Positions 45,124 to 56,032 of a DNA stretch of 64,000 nucleotides are shown piece by piece; position 1 is the stretch's first letter; every line of letters starts with the position of its first letter. The stretch spans positions 1,165,284 through 1,229,283 of the forward strand of contig NZ_JH600070.1 in assembly GCF_000245015.1 (NCBI RefSeq), in the 5' to 3' direction. The stretch comes from Beggiatoa alba B18LD (lineage in GTDB: Bacteria > Pseudomonadota > Gammaproteobacteria > Beggiatoales > Beggiatoaceae). The translations under genes were made by a program, and so were the position numbers. Under the pieces are notes generated by a model, which ran no database searches, was not told where the DNA came from, and saw only the letters and a program-made list of their open reading frames with translations.

Positions 45124-47793
45124 TTATACCGTCGTTGGGTTGGGTTTGTCGGGGTTGATGCCGTATTTTTGTATGGCTTCTGTAACCTTGCTGACGGGTA
45201 TATCGCCCATGTCGGCGAGTCCTTTTAAGGCGGTGATGGCGACGTAGTAGCGGTCGACTTCGAAGAAGGCGCGGAGGGCGGTGCGTCGGTCGCTACGTCC
45301 AAAGCCGTCAGTGCCTAGTACGTAGTAGGGTTGGCTGATGAAGGGGCGGAGTTGGTCGCCGAAGAGTTTCATGTAGTCGGTGGCGATAACAACAGGGCCT
45401 GCACGTCCTTCTAGGCATTGGCTGATGTAGGCTTGTTTGGGTTTTTGTTCAGGGTGGAGGTTGTTCCAGCGTTGTACATCTAAGCCGTCACGACGGAGTT
45501 CGGTGACGCTGGGGACGCTCCAGATATCAGCGTGTATGCCGAAGTCTTGGGCGAGGAGTTCTGCGCCTGCGATGACTTCACGCAGGATTGAGCCACATCC
45601 GAGCAGTTGGACTTTTTTCGTGCCTTTTTTCTTAACGTCGCTTTCTTTGAGTAGGTACATGCCTTTGAGGATGCCAGTGGTGTCGAGGTTGGCAGGCATG
45701 GCAGGTTGTGGGTAGTTTTCGTTTAAGGTGGTGATGTAGTAGAAAATGTTTTCTTGGTCTTTGTACATGCGCCGTAAACCGTCTTGGACGATAACGGCGA
45801 GTTCATAGCCATAAGTAGGGTCGTAGGTGACGCAGTTGGGGATGGTTTCCGCCATCAGGTGACTGTGTCCGTCTTGGTGTTGTAAGCCTTCGCCTGCAAG
45901 GGTGGTGCGTCCTGATGTACCGCCAATGAGGAAGCCACGGGCTTGGATGTCGCCCGCTGCCCATGCGAGGTCGCCAATGCGTTGGAAGCCGAACATGGAG
46001 TAGAAGATATAGAAGGGTATCATGTTGATGCCATGATTACTGTAGGCAGTGCCTGCGGCTATCCATGAGGAGAACGCGCCTGCTTCGTTGATACCTTCTT
46101 GTAGAATTTGCCCTTGTTTATCTTCTCGATAAAACATGATTTGGTCGGCATCTTGGGGGCTGTATTTTTGCCCTTCGGAGGAGTAAATGCCGAGTTGGCG
46201 GAACATGCCTTCCATGCCGAATGTACGCGATTCGTCGGGGACGATAGGCACAATGTATTTACCCAGATTTTTATCGCGGGTGAGGATGGTAAGGAGGCGG
46301 ACAAATGCCATGGTTGTGGATTGTTCGCGCTCGCCACTGCCTTGTAAGACGCTTTCAAAGGCGTTGAGTTCTGGCACTTCGAGCGGGGTTGCGTTGCGTC
46401 GACGGGCGGGGAGATAACCGCCAAGGGCTTCGCGTCGGGCTTTGAGGTATTGCATTTCGGGACTGTCTTCGGCGGGGCGATAGAACGGCGCGTCAGCAAT
46501 TTTGTCGTCAGGAATGGGAATATTGAAACGGTCACGGAATTCTTTCAGCTCTTCCGTACCCATTTTTTTCTGTTGGTGGGTGATATTTTGGGCTTCGCCT
46601 GCACCGCCCATGCCGTAGCCTTTAATGGTTTTGGCAAGAATAACGGTGGGTTGTCCCGTGTGTTTGGTCGCGGCTGCATAAGCGGCATAGACTTTGTGCG
46701 GGTCGTGACCACCGCGATTGAGTCGCCATATATCGTCATCGCTCATATTAGCAACCATTTCTTTGAGTTTTGGATACTTACCGAAGAAATGTTCGCGGGT
46801 ATAAGCACCGCCTTTGGCTTTGTAATTCTGATATTCGCCGTCGACGGTTTCTTCCATCAATTTGACGAGTAAACCATCGGTGTCCATTGCAAAAAGTGGG
46901 TCCCAATAAGACCCCCAAATGACTTTAATGACGTTCCAACCTGAGCCACGGAAATCTGCTTCTAACTCTTGAATAATTTTGCCGTTACCGCGTACAGGGC
47001 CATCTAAGCGTTGTAAGTTACAATTGACGACAAAAACGAGGTTGTCGAGTTTTTCCCGTCCTGCAAGAGAAATCGCGCCTAAAGATTCAGGCTCGTCCAT
47101 TTCGCCATCGCCCATGAATGCCCAGACTTTGCGCCCTTCATTATTGCTTAAGCCACGGTCATGCAGGTATTTCATAAAGCGGGCTTGATAAATCGCCATT
47201 AAGGGACTTAAGCCCATAGAAACAGTGGGAAATTGCCAAAAATCAGGCATGAGCCAAGGGTGTGGATAAGAGGATAAACCATGCTCGGAAGTGATTTCTT
47301 GACGGAAGGCTTCCAGATTTTCTTCAGTTAAACGTCCTTCTAAAAAGGCGCGAGCATAAACACCGGGCGCGGTGTGTCCTTGAATATAAACTAAATCGCC
47401 ACCGTGTTGACTGGATGGGGCGTGAAAGAAATGATTAAAACCAACATCGTACAAAGTCGCGGAAGATGCAAAGCTGGCGATATGTCCGCCTAATTCTGTT
47501 GTTTTGCGATTAGCACGAACGACCATTGCTAGGGCGTTCCAGCGAATCAGAGAGCGGATATTCCACTCTAGGGCTGCATCACCCGGACTGTGTTCCTCCA
47601 AATGGCGGGGAATGGTATTGACATATGCGGTATTGGCACTGAAAGGTAAATAAGTACCAGAACGGCGGGCTTTTTCGATTAAAGATTCGAGTAAAAAGTG
47701 CGTGCGCTCAGAACCTTCACGCGCTAATACAGCCTCTAACGCATCTAACCATTCTTGTGTTTCTTGTGGGTCTATGTCGTGGTACTCTGCCAT
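45124..47793 (-). CDS. aceE: Pyruvate dehydrogenase E1 (homodimeric)
   Basis: 889 residues, the usual length of the single-chain AceE. Thiamine diphosphate motif [18 protein letters not shown] to [11 protein letters not shown]; other signatures [29 protein letters not shown] and GFGRSD. Decarboxylates pyruvate and acetylates E2. First gene of aceEF; the 370 bp upstream hold no other gene. Confidence 0.96.
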   Translation of the reverse strand: MAEYHDIDPQETQEWLDALEAVLAREGSERTHFLLESLIEKARRSGTYLPFSANTAYVNTIPRHLEEHSPGDAALEWNIRSLIRWNALAMVVRANRKTTELGGHIASFASSATLYDVGFNHFFHAPSSQHGGDLVYIQGHTAPGVYARAFLEGRLTEENLEAFRQEITSEHGLSSYPHPWLMPDFWQFPTVSMGLSPLMAIYQARFMKYLHDRGLSNNEGRKVWAFMGDGEMDEPESLGAISLAGREKLDNLVFVVNCNLQRLDGPVRGNGKIIQELEADFRGSGWNVIKVIWGSYWDPLFAMDTDGLLVKLMEETVDGEYQNYKAKGGAYTREHFFGKYPKLKEMVANMSDDDIWRLNRGGHDPHKVYAAYAAATKHTGQPTVILAKTIKGYGMGGAGEAQNITHQQKKMGTEELKEFRDRFNIPIPDDKIADAPFYRPAEDSPEMQYLKARREALGGYLPARRRNATPLEVPELNAFESVLQGSGEREQSTTMAFVRLLTILTRDKNLGKYIVPIVPDESRTFGMEGMFRQLGIYSSEGQKYSPQDADQIMFYREDKQGQILQEGINEAGAFSSWIAAGTAYSNHGINMIPFYIFYSMFGFQRIGDLAWAAGDIQARGFLIGGTSGRTTLAGEGLQHQDGHSHLMAETIPNCVTYDPTYGYELAVIVQDGLRRMYKDQENIFYYITTLNENYPQPAMPANLDTTGILKGMYLLKESDVKKKGTKKVQLLGCGSILREVIAGAELLAQDFGIHADIWSVPSVTELRRDGLDVQRWNNLHPEQKPKQAYISQCLEGRAGPVVIATDYMKLFGDQLRPFISQPYYVLGTDGFGRSDRRTALRAFFEVDRYYVAITALKGLADMGDIPVSKVTEAIQKYGINPDKPNPTTV

Positions 47794-48163
47794 AACAAGT
47801 CCTTCCTTAATTATTTGGATAATAAAATAAACTCATCGCTGGTATGTAATACACAGGGTGAGGGATAGGGGGGATACACACCTTTTGAGTGGCTTAATCC
47901 CCGATTTCCTAACCTTGCCTAAAGGCGGAAATAAGGCTCTGTATTAGTAGAAAAACAAAGGGATGTAGGATTGTTTTATGTCACTAATACGGAAAAACGG
48001 CAATGTAGCGTGTGAATTCCTTTGGTGTTTTGCGGGATTCATGATTGCTATGGACATCAGTAGATGTCTTATTATTCATTTATTATACGGTGTCTTGGGT
48101 AAGAACAGAATAAACTAGCGGAGATTGTTACGTAGAAAAGACAATAAAGACATTGGTAAAATA

Positions 48164-48360
48164 ACCTGAGTACGGCGAGATTCTTTTAAAAAGACAAGAG
48201 ATTGTCTGAATCAGAATTTTCAGAATTAACAGAATTAATAGAATTTAAACCCCCTTAAACCAAGAAATTAACGCGAATCACGTTTTTTAATTCTGAAAAT
48301 TCTGTGAATTCTGATTCAGACAAAAAAAGACCTGCTAGGTTTTCAAAACCTAGCAGGTCT
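48164..48360. repeat. Palindromic intergenic repeat R3 plus hairpin
   Basis: Outer arm ACCTGAGTACGGCGA from 48164, core TTGTCTGAATC to GATTCAGACAA, then perfect hairpin GACCTGCTAGGTTTT / AAAACCTAGCAGGTC (48329-48359). Located between aceE and a ParA-like gene. Confidence 0.88.
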
Positions 48361-48420
48361 GTTGGAACACGCGAAAAGGTTTGACGGACTGGCAGAGATT
48401 ATTCTCTTGTTTTTCATTAA

Positions 48421-48608
48421 GATTCACCAGACAAGATTAAAACATTGTCTGAATCAGGATTTTCAGAATTAACAGAATTAGCGGAATTTAAAACCCTTAA
48501 ACCAAAAAGTAAGATGAATCATGCTTTTTAATTCTGCTAATTCTGAAAATTTTGTGAATTCTGATTCAGACAAGCCATTGTTTTTTAACAGAAAATCGCC
48601 GAACTTAT
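48421..48608. repeat. Palindromic intergenic repeat R4
   Basis: Left arm GATTCACCAGACAAGATT (48421), core from TTGTCTGAATC (48445) to TTCAGACAA (48573), right arm ending TCGCCGAACTTA (48608). Left arm matches the distal arms of R6/R7, right arm matches R5: a chimera of the two arm types. Confidence 0.85.
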
Positions 48609-48647
48609 TAAGTTTAAAACGCGAAATTATCGCGTCTCAACTTAACA

Positions 48648-49334
48648 CTAAACCTCTATCGATTTAAACGACAGATAAGCATCCGCAAGCCACACTTTTA
48701 CACGACGTTGTTCGACAAATCCTAAACCATTTTCTTTTAAATGAATGGCATTCCAAAAACTGGCATTGGCTTTGTCAATTTTTTGCATGGTGCTGCTTTG
48801 TAAAGCCCGCAATTCCATCAAGGTCGCGCCGAGCATTAACATCCGCTGTTTGATGGGAGACGCATTAAAAATATCAAAGGGTTGCCCACGTCCATGATTT
48901 AATACCACAACATAATTGACACTATCGCCAAATTTGTCCAACAACTCTTCCAATAAAATCACAGAATCCTTGCTACCATCCATCACATGCCAAAAAGTCA
49001 GCTTAATTTCCTGCTCTTTGCATAATTCCAACAATTCACTGTCTTCTATCCAACGGCATAATGGGTGAATCGTTTGTGCGGCTAAATCAACCAGAATACG
49101 ACTATCTTCTTGATTTAACATATCCTCAATCAATTCATCTAATTGAGAATATTCGTCAACGCTCATCGGTGAGGCATAATCTGCATAAAAACGGCTAAAT
49201 GTGCCATGTGAGCGGTCGCTATCGTGCCCAATAAACGATAAATCATTATCAATACAATACTGTGCTAACAGTCTGGCAACGACGGATTTACCCACACCGC
49301 CTTTTTCTCCACCAATAAAATGGATATTTTTCAT
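48648..49334 (-). CDS. ParA/MinD-type ATPase, orphan
   Basis: 228 residues. Deviant Walker A KGGVGKS near residue 13, GHDSDRSHGTF as switch I region, VDLAAQT as Walker B. C-terminal RRVKVWLADAY. No ParB, MinE or flagellar partner nearby. Similar stand-alone ATPases occur on mobilisable plasmids. Role unknown. Confidence 0.75.
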   Translation of the reverse strand: MKNIHFIGGEKGGVGKSVVARLLAQYCIDNDLSFIGHDSDRSHGTFSRFYADYASPMSVDEYSQLDELIEDMLNQEDSRILVDLAAQTIHPLCRWIEDSELLELCKEQEIKLTFWHVMDGSKDSVILLEELLDKFGDSVNYVVVLNHGRGQPFDIFNASPIKQRMLMLGATLMELRALQSSTMQKIDKANASFWNAIHLKENGLGFVEQRRVKVWLADAYLSFKSIEV

Positions 49335-49633
49335 ACAATCCTCTGTTAAGTTGTGATGCGTTCAGAAGCTGATAAATAGCGATGTTACCGTTTTTGCTTA
49401 TTTATATCAGGAAGTAATTAGTCATAAATGTTATTTAGTCCCTTAAATATTGTAGGGAAAAAGTATGACAAAACACGATAAGGCTAATAAGGTTAGGATG
49501 CAAACAATCGTTTGCGCTTAAGGGCCTTAAATAGACTTAACAATTTAGAAAATAAATCATTAATGTCATAATCAAGCGTACTTTATTATTTTTCCAATGC
49601 TTCAATCAACAACACAAAAAGGGGGGTTATTCA

Positions 49634-49843
49634 ATGGAACGCCAACTTGTTAAATCTTCTGCTATCCATTCCGTTGGATATGATATCAACACCGAAATTT
49701 TAGAAGTTGAACTGCATGATGGTAGCCTTTACGAATACTATAAAGTTTCTAAAAGAGTTTATGACGACTTAATGCGAGCGTCTTCTAAAGGTGAGTTCTT
49801 TAACGAATATATTCGTAATAGTTACATCAATAAAAAATTGTAA
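49634..49843 (+). CDS. KTSC-domain protein
   Basis: 69 residues matching the KTSC pattern: VKSSAIHSVGYDINTEILEV, LHDGSLYEYYKVSKRVYDDL and SSKGEFFNEYIRN. The domain occurs fused to or near nucleic-acid enzymes such as lysyl-tRNA synthetase; biochemical role unknown. The 299-bp gap upstream shows no other gene. Confidence 0.85.
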   Translation: MERQLVKSSAIHSVGYDINTEILEVELHDGSLYEYYKVSKRVYDDLMRASSKGEFFNEYIRNSYINKKL

Positions 49844-49855
49844 TTTTTTCCATAA

Positions 49856-49892
49856 AAAACGGATAGTTATTAGCTTGCAACTATCCGTTTTA
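49856..49892. terminator. Terminator between the KTSC gene and pyrC-like gene
   Basis: AAACGGATAGTT (49857-49868) pairs perfectly with AACTATCCGTTT (49879-49890), with flanking A and T runs. Confidence 0.85.
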
Positions 49893-49917
49893 AATCCTGT
49901 TTAACCGCTGTTAAACA

Positions 49918-51201
49918 TCAGTTCACACTACTGACTAACCGCCCATCAATCACAGTATGTACGACTTTGCCTAAAAATGACCAGCCCAAAAAGGGTGAGT
50001 TGCGCCCAATACTGTGCATCGTATCAAGCGTTAAAGTCCATTCTAATTGAGGATTAATTACACAAATATCAGCAGGTTGATTGACTGTTAAAGTCCCCGC
50101 AGTAATCCCTAAAATGCGTGCAGGCTGTACCGTCACCCAATTCAGCATTGTTAAATAATCGACTTCTAAATCGCGGGCAAGTTGTAAACATAGGGGCAAT
50201 AAACTGTCTAAACTGGAAATCCCTGCCGCTGTTGACACAAATGGTGATAATTTCGCATCAGCTTCATGGGGTTGATGGTCAGAACAAATCGCTTGAATTG
50301 CACCATTCAGTAAGCCTTGACGCAAGCCTATTTTATCGCGCTCAGAACGTAAAGGCGGATGTACATGACACTGGCTATTATATTCGCCAATATCCAAATC
50401 AGTTAAAAATAAATGATGTGCGCTCACATCAGCGGTAACGCTTAAACCACGCTCCCGCGCTTCGGCAATCATCGCTACCGCTCGCGCACTGGTTAAACGA
50501 CAAAAATGTGCTTTAACCCCTGTTAATTCAATTAATAATAAACAGCGTGCAACATCAATAATTTCCGCTTCTTCAGGAATACCTGCCAACCCCAAACGGA
50601 CACTATACGCACCTTCGTGCATACATCCTGCACGTCCTAACCATGCATCTTGAGCTTGTAAAAAAATCGTCATGTCATGCGTTGCTGCGTATTCCATGGC
50701 ATGACGTAATACTTCTGTATTTTCGACGGGTAATGATGCATTACTAACCCCAATACACCCCGCTTCTTTTAAATCCCCCATGCTTGCCAAATGTTGCCCT
50801 GCTAAACTCTGCGTTAAAGCGGCTAACGGCAATACTTTTGCCATGCCAGCTTCCTCCGCACGTTTTTGCAACAATTCAGCAACCGCAGGCGTATCAATGA
50901 CGGGATTTGTATCAGGTGGACAACATAATGTTGTAATCCCATTACATGCAGCCGCACGGGTTTCACTAATAATTGTCCCTTTATGCTCCGCACCGGGTTC
51001 GCGCAATCGCACGCTTAAATCTACCAAACCAGGGCAAACTAAATGTTGGCTAACATCTAGCTCCCAATCCGCAGAAAAATAAGCGGGTGCGTCACCAATT
51101 GCTACAATTTTCCCCTCAGCAATATGTACATCGGTGATTTGGTCGAGCTGTGTTGCGGGGTCAAGAACACGTCCCCCTTTAAGACTGAATTTTGCTGTCA
51201 T
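49918..51201 (-). CDS. Dihydroorotase-like protein lacking the HxH metal motif (PyrC' type)
   Basis: 427 residues of the amidohydrolase/DHOase family. The segment that should read D-x-H-x-H-x-R is GLVDLSVRLREPG, so both zinc ligands are missing. SDHQPHEADAKLSPF is still present. This matches the non-catalytic PyrC' proteins that hold aspartate transcarbamoylase (PyrB) together in pseudomonads and relatives. Here pyrB is not adjacent; the upstream gap is a palindromic repeat. So it is more likely structural than a catalyst. Confidence 0.82.
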   Translation of the reverse strand: MTAKFSLKGGRVLDPATQLDQITDVHIAEGKIVAIGDAPAYFSADWELDVSQHLVCPGLVDLSVRLREPGAEHKGTIISETRAAACNGITTLCCPPDTNPVIDTPAVAELLQKRAEEAGMAKVLPLAALTQSLAGQHLASMGDLKEAGCIGVSNASLPVENTEVLRHAMEYAATHDMTIFLQAQDAWLGRAGCMHEGAYSVRLGLAGIPEEAEIIDVARCLLLIELTGVKAHFCRLTSARAVAMIAEARERGLSVTADVSAHHLFLTDLDIGEYNSQCHVHPPLRSERDKIGLRQGLLNGAIQAICSDHQPHEADAKLSPFVSTAAGISSLDSLLPLCLQLARDLEVDYLTMLNWVTVQPARILGITAGTLTVNQPADICVINPQLEWTLTLDTMHSIGRNSPFLGWSFLGKVVHTVIDGRLVSSVN

Positions 51202-51309
51202 ATAAATTTATCCCTCACCTGAATCATCCGCCTATTTTAACAGTTTTTTCACAGACAACAGTGAGAGAGCGGATGCAAGATGATAAAACCATAAGGACAA
51301 CATACCATA

Positions 51310-51535
51310 ACCTGAGTTCGGCGAGATTTTTTAAAAAGACAAGCATTTGTCTGAATCAGGATTTTCAGAATTCACAGAATTTAAAACCCTTAAACCAAGA
51401 AATTAAGGCGAATCACGCTTTTTAGTTCTGCTAATTCTGAAAATTCTGTGAATTCTGATTCAGACAAGCTGTTGTTTCTTTAACAGAAATTCGCCGAACT
51501 CAGGTCTGCTAAGTTTTTAAAACCTAGCGGGTCTT
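51310..51535. repeat. Palindromic intergenic repeat R5, most complete copy, plus hairpin
   Basis: Ends ACCTGAGTTCGGCGA (51310) and TCGCCGAACTCAGGT (to 51505) are perfect 15-bp terminal inverted repeats. Inside are AAAAAGACAA and TTGTCTGAATCAG facing CTGATTCAGACAA. An imperfect GTCTGCTAAGTT / AACCTAGCGGGTC hairpin follows to 51535. Confidence 0.9.
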
Positions 51536-51547
51536 TTTTATTAGCAT

Positions 51548-53032
51548 TTAGTGCTGCAATCGCGCATGAATTAATTCATCAAAACTGCCATCGTGGGTCG
51601 TATAGTGTTGAATCGTTGGGCGTGTGACTAAAATAATGTTTTCATACCATAAAGGTACATAAGGCAATTCATCGTATAAACGAGCTTGGACTTGGCGGTA
51701 ATAGTCTGCTTGCGCGTCTAAAGTGTCTTGTTGTTCAGCTTGTTCAATCAGTTGGTCTATTTGTGCATCGTTTAAACGTCCACGATTTGCACCATTAGGC
51801 GGAATTGAGGTTGAATGAAAGGCGTAGCGGAAAATGTCGGGGTTTTTAATGCCAACCCACGATAGGCTAAACATTTGAAAACGTCCTGATTTAATATCTC
51901 CGTAAAAAGTTCCCCAATCATAAGTTTGTATCGAGACTAAAATCCCCACTTCGGCAAGTTGTTGTTGAATCACAGTTGCAATGCGCACACGAAAGGGATT
52001 ATTTGAAGTTTTATAAGTCAGGTGTAACGGGTTTTCTAAGCTATAGCCTGCTTGTGTGAGTAATTCACGGGCTTTAGTTGGATTATGGGCATAACTGGCT
52101 AATTGCGGATTCCCTGCCCAGTGTTGTGGGTCAAGGATTGCGCTGGCAGGGCGGGCGGCATCGTTAAAAAGGTAGTGAATAATCGCTTCTCGATTGAGTG
52201 CGTAGGCAATGGCTTGGCGTACTGCTAAGGGGCGGGTGCTGGGGTCAGTCAGATTAAAACCTAAATAGGCAAAGCTAGTACCACGCGCCATATTGACTTG
52301 AATGTCTGATTGTTGTTGTAGCCAGCGAATCAGTTCGGGGGGGAGGTCATCTTGCAGAATATCGAGTTCACCGCGTCGTAGTTTTAAAACACGCACAGTG
52401 GGATTTTTAACTTCTAAAAAGGCAACTTGTTGCTTATCAGAAATACGTTCTAAATGTAATTCGCTACTTTGTGCCCATGTTAAAAAACGAAATTCTCCAC
52501 TACCAATAGGCTGTTTATTAAAGGGATGTTGTTGTGCAATCAGGGACGCGGGAACAATGCCTAGACCGAGCCGTCCCGTAAAAAGGGGATCTGCTTTGTG
52601 GAGGATGAAATCAACCGTATCAGGGTCTGGTGTTTGAATGTCTTGAATAGATGCAAGCGAGCCACGATGCGGGGAAGCATTGGCAGCAGTCAAGACATAG
52701 TTATAAGTGGCTTTTACATCGTCAGCAGTTAGGCGTTGTCCGTTGTGAAAAACGCGCCCTTGTGTGCCTAAGTGAAATCGGTAATGGGTAGGGCTGAATT
52801 GTTCCCATGTGGCTAAATCAGGAATGGGTTTGAATTGGCTATCGAAATCAATCAGTGCATGATAGAGCAGTCGGTTGATGCGGCTACTGGTTGCATCCGT
52901 TGCAAAACGAGGGTCTAGGGTCACGGGGGCTTGTGCAAGACCGAAACGGATTAGCGTTTGTGGCGGGGGAGTGTCGCAGGCAGTTAATAGAAAAACTAGG
53001 CAGAGGCAAATCAGCAAGAAAATACTGCGCAT
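51548..53032 (-). CDS. ABC transporter substrate-binding lipoprotein (SBP_bac_5)
   Basis: 494 residues. Lipobox FLLTAC, then family signatures LAQAPVTLDPRFATDATSSR, ADDVKATYNYVL, and RRGELDILQDDL, PLAVRQAIAYALNRE. Binds peptides, nickel chelates or similar solutes in the periplasm. No permease or ATPase genes nearby, so it is an orphan. Confidence 0.88.
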   Translation of the reverse strand: MRSIFLLICLCLVFLLTACDTPPPQTLIRFGLAQAPVTLDPRFATDATSSRINRLLYHALIDFDSQFKPIPDLATWEQFSPTHYRFHLGTQGRVFHNGQRLTADDVKATYNYVLTAANASPHRGSLASIQDIQTPDPDTVDFILHKADPLFTGRLGLGIVPASLIAQQHPFNKQPIGSGEFRFLTWAQSSELHLERISDKQQVAFLEVKNPTVRVLKLRRGELDILQDDLPPELIRWLQQQSDIQVNMARGTSFAYLGFNLTDPSTRPLAVRQAIAYALNREAIIHYLFNDAARPASAILDPQHWAGNPQLASYAHNPTKARELLTQAGYSLENPLHLTYKTSNNPFRVRIATVIQQQLAEVGILVSIQTYDWGTFYGDIKSGRFQMFSLSWVGIKNPDIFRYAFHSTSIPPNGANRGRLNDAQIDQLIEQAEQQDTLDAQADYYRQVQARLYDELPYVPLWYENIILVTRPTIQHYTTHDGSFDELIHARLQH

Positions 53033-53051
53033 TGTGGATACAGTGAGTTAA

Positions 53052-54005
53052 TTAGAGGGATGATGTGAGTCCGTATTGCATCATTTGGTTACGCCCGCTG
53101 TTTTTGGCAGCATAGAGCATTAAATCAGCGCGGTGAATCAGTTCTTCGCTATTTAGCAGGTTCACTTGATTCATCGTTGCAATGCCACCGCTAAGCGTGA
53201 TTAAACAGGCTTCTTCTGTTGGCGTTTTAAAAGGATAATCTTGGCAATTTTGGCGAATGCGTTCTGCAACGACATAAGCACCTTCTATGCCTGTGTGAGG
53301 CAGTAGGATAATGAATTCTTCCCCCCCATAACGACTGACAATATCGATGTCACGACGGGTTGTATTTAACAGTAATTCAGCAACACCCCGTAAAATATAA
53401 TCGCCGTGTAAATGTCCGTAGGTATCATTAATGCGTTTAAAATGGTCTATATCCAGCAAAATCAGTGAAACATCGCCACCATGCCGTTGTAAACGGACAA
53501 TTTCTTCATGTAAACGAATATCAAAATAACGGCGGGTATAAAGTCCTGTTAGGCTATCCATTGTCGCAAGTTGGAATAAGCGTGCTTTTTCCATCGCGGC
53601 AGCAATGAGGGTGCGTAACATGCCTAAAATTTGTAGTTGATAATCAGGTTGGGTAATGCCTATTTCTTGGGCAAGTACTGCGATACCGATAACACCTTCA
53701 CTTTCTTCACTAATAAGTGGTAAACAAAGGCAGGTAAAGCCAGTTTGTTGATGGCTGTAGCTGGGAAAGGGGAGTATGTCATCTAGCAAAATACCGTTGA
53801 ATGTTGCAGGTTTGCGAGTTTCTAAGATTTCAGCCAGTGGGGTGTTGGTAAAGTGGATAATTTGACCAGTTGGTAAGAACTCTCCTCGATTAAACCCGCC
53901 TGCTAAAATACCCGTTTCAGCGGTTTGTACTGAAAATAAGGCAACCCGTTCACTATGCCCAAGCCCTGCGAGGGTATCTAATACATGTTTAATCAATAAT
54001 TCCAT
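53052..54005 (-). CDS. GAF-GGDEF diguanylate cyclase
   Basis: 317 residues from the ATG at 54005 (GGA upstream). GAF-like sensor (about 5-145) and GGDEF domain (about 155-315) with SRYGGEEFIILLP. An RDID inhibitory I-site lies five residues before GGEEF. Active cyclase expected, making cyclic di-GMP with product feedback. No membrane helix, so cytoplasmic. Confidence 0.92.
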   Translation of the reverse strand: MELLIKHVLDTLAGLGHSERVALFSVQTAETGILAGGFNRGEFLPTGQIIHFTNTPLAEILETRKPATFNGILLDDILPFPSYSHQQTGFTCLCLPLISEESEGVIGIAVLAQEIGITQPDYQLQILGMLRTLIAAAMEKARLFQLATMDSLTGLYTRRYFDIRLHEEIVRLQRHGGDVSLILLDIDHFKRINDTYGHLHGDYILRGVAELLLNTTRRDIDIVSRYGGEEFIILLPHTGIEGAYVVAERIRQNCQDYPFKTPTEEACLITLSGGIATMNQVNLLNSEELIHRADLMLYAAKNSGRNQMMQYGLTSSL

Positions 54006-54092
54006 TTTGTGTATTTCCAAGAAGCATTAGATTGAAATACGGATGAAAATCAACTGCAAACACGAGTTTTTCAGCAAGATTAAGTTTAGCTC

Positions 54093-54560
54093 TTAACGTC
54101 GTTGACGAAAAAACGCTTTGAGTACGTCACCACATTGTTCTGCTAAAACTCCCCCAACACAATCGACTTGATGATTATGTCTCGTATCTCGCAATACATC
54201 AAAACGACTGCCTGCCGCGCCTGTTTTTGGATCATATGCGCCAAAGACCACCCGTTTTACCCGTGCATGTAAAATAGCTCCTGCACACATCACGCAAGGT
54301 TCTAGTGTTACGTATAACGTTGTATTTAATAAACGATAATTTTCTACTTTATTAGCAGCATGGCGTAACGCAACGATTTCAGCATGTGCGCTTGGGTCAT
54401 GCCGTTGAATCGGTTGATTCCAACCGTGGGCAATACATTGATTATCTTGAACCAACACAGCACCAATCGGCACTTCGCCTTGATGTGCCGCATAACTAGC
54501 GAGGCGTAATGCGTATTGCATCCAATACGCATCTGCCGTAAGTGATAAATCTATATTCAC
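54093..54560 (-). CDS. tadA: tRNA-specific adenosine deaminase
   Basis: 155 residues. HAEIVALRHA (zinc His and catalytic Glu) and TLEPCVMCAGA (two zinc Cys), VVFGAYDPKTGAAGS. Converts A34 to inosine in tRNA-Arg. Starts at GTG overlapping the upstream stop (TAGTG). Confidence 0.95.
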   Translation of the reverse strand: MNIDLSLTADAYWMQYALRLASYAAHQGEVPIGAVLVQDNQCIAHGWNQPIQRHDPSAHAEIVALRHAANKVENYRLLNTTLYVTLEPCVMCAGAILHARVKRVVFGAYDPKTGAAGSRFDVLRDTRHNHQVDCVGGVLAEQCGDVLKAFFRQRR

Positions 54561-54946
54561 TAGGAAAAATCACGACGGGCTGTAGAAATGCTAATCGTAA
54601 AGCCTGCAATCACATCAAACATAGACATCATTGTTAAAATCAAAAAAGTAGAATTTCCCGCTGCTTTATAAACGATAAACTCGACTAAAAAGGCGACAAA
54701 GACAAACATAGAAAGCATGTGTTCAATGATAGAAGCATCTGTGCTACGTGTCGCTTTAAAAATCTCGATATATAAGAAAAACACCCCTAACATCACCAGC
54801 GCGTCACTAATCGTAGGACTCCATACCGCACTAGACATTAAGGTAATGGTCATAAAACTTTGTTTAAGGTCAATGTTTAAAAATAACAACACATTGCAAA
54901 TAATAAACAAAACAAGATAAAAAGGTAAAAATCTCAACATAATCAT
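54560..54946 (-). CDS. Small inner-membrane protein
   Basis: 128 residues from the ATG at 54946, which overlaps the upstream stop (ATGA). Four hydrophobic segments (LPFYLVLFIICNVLLFL; VWSPTISDALVMLGVFFLYI; MLSMFVFVAFLVEFIVY; FLILTMMSMFDVIAGFTISI). Family unrecognised. Sits in an operon between an enoyl-CoA hydratase and tadA. Confidence 0.7.
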   Translation of the reverse strand: MIMLRFLPFYLVLFIICNVLLFLNIDLKQSFMTITLMSSAVWSPTISDALVMLGVFFLYIEIFKATRSTDASIIEHMLSMFVFVAFLVEFIVYKAAGNSTFLILTMMSMFDVIAGFTISISTARRDFS

Positions 54947-55746
54947 GATTTCCTTTCTGTTATTTTCCAATAAGGGGAACGTTTTTCTAAAAAGGCACTA
55001 ATTCCTTCCCGTCCTTCATCTGACACGCGAATCATCGCGATTAATTCAGCCGTTAGCGCAATCATGGCATCATCAATTACACCATGAGAAACTGCACGAA
55101 CCAGCTCTTTTGCGGCAGAAATGGCTTGTGGTCCATTTTGCAATAAATGCGTAATAAGGGTATTACAATAATTTTCTAATTCTTCTGGAGAAACAACTTC
55201 ACTGACTAAGCCTAATTGTTGCGCAACGTGTGCATCAAAAATTTCGCCTGTTAAAAAATAACGGCGAGCCGCACGCTTACCAATCGCCTCAATAACATAG
55301 GGTGAAATCACGGCAGGAATTAAACCTAGCTTAACCTCAGATAATCCAAATAAAGCCTGTTTGCTTGCAATCACCATATCACAACATGCCACTAAGCCAA
55401 CGCTTGCCCCATAAGTTGCGCCTTGTACAATGGCAATAGTTGGAATGGATAACTGATTGAGCGTTTTCATCAAAGTTGCCAATGCCATCGCGTCATGTAT
55501 ATTCTCCTCTTTAGAATAACTCATGACTTTTTGTAACCACCGTAAATCCATACCAGTAGAAAAATGCTCACCGTTCGCTTTTAAGACAATAACACGAACA
55601 TCAGGGTTGTCTTCTAACTGCATTAATGTCCCTGTTAAATAGGTAATTAATGCATCATCAAACGCATTATGCACCTCAGGGCGATTGATGGTTAAAATGG
55701 CAACCCCCCGCTCATCAATATTCATCATTAGATTATTATCGGACAT
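54943..55746 (-). CDS. Enoyl-CoA hydratase/isomerase family protein
   Basis: 267 residues from the ATG at 55746. Crotonase motifs: NRPEVHNAFDDALI, GEHFSTGMDL (oxyanion hole), AIVQGATYGASVGLVACCDM and SEVKLGLIPAVISPYV with the catalytic-type Glu. Resembles enzymes of leucine or isoprenoid catabolism (methylglutaconyl-CoA hydratase-like). Substrate not certain. Confidence 0.88.
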   Translation of the reverse strand: MSDNNLMMNIDERGVAILTINRPEVHNAFDDALITYLTGTLMQLEDNPDVRVIVLKANGEHFSTGMDLRWLQKVMSYSKEENIHDAMALATLMKTLNQLSIPTIAIVQGATYGASVGLVACCDMVIASKQALFGLSEVKLGLIPAVISPYVIEAIGKRAARRYFLTGEIFDAHVAQQLGLVSEVVSPEELENYCNTLITHLLQNGPQAISAAKELVRAVSHGVIDDAMIALTAELIAMIRVSDEGREGISAFLEKRSPYWKITERKS

Positions 55747-56032
55747 TATACAAACTCTTGATTTAATTAAATGAAACCGCTTTGTATCATGCAAACACGC
55801 TTCACAAAGTAAATTCTGTCACATCAACCCCTGCATTAAGAATTAACTTGCTATAACAACATCGTTTTTTGACATAGACACACTTTGTCAATTGATTGAA
55901 TAAAAGTTGTATGAATAAAGCATGTTAAGTCTAACCTGATTCACTACAATTCTCACGATAATTTGCGCTATCCTGATTTTCCCGCATTGCGAATTCAGCA
56001 TTCACACGCATAATGAAACAAAACGGACAAAG

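Noticed and set aside
43676-45158. Long plus-strand frames opposite aceF and aceE
   Set aside because: GC-biased antisense shadows of strongly conserved enzymes, no ribosome sites.
51192-51425. A 77-codon plus-strand frame
   Set aside because: It consists mostly of repeat R5 and the antisense start of the dihydroorotase-like gene.
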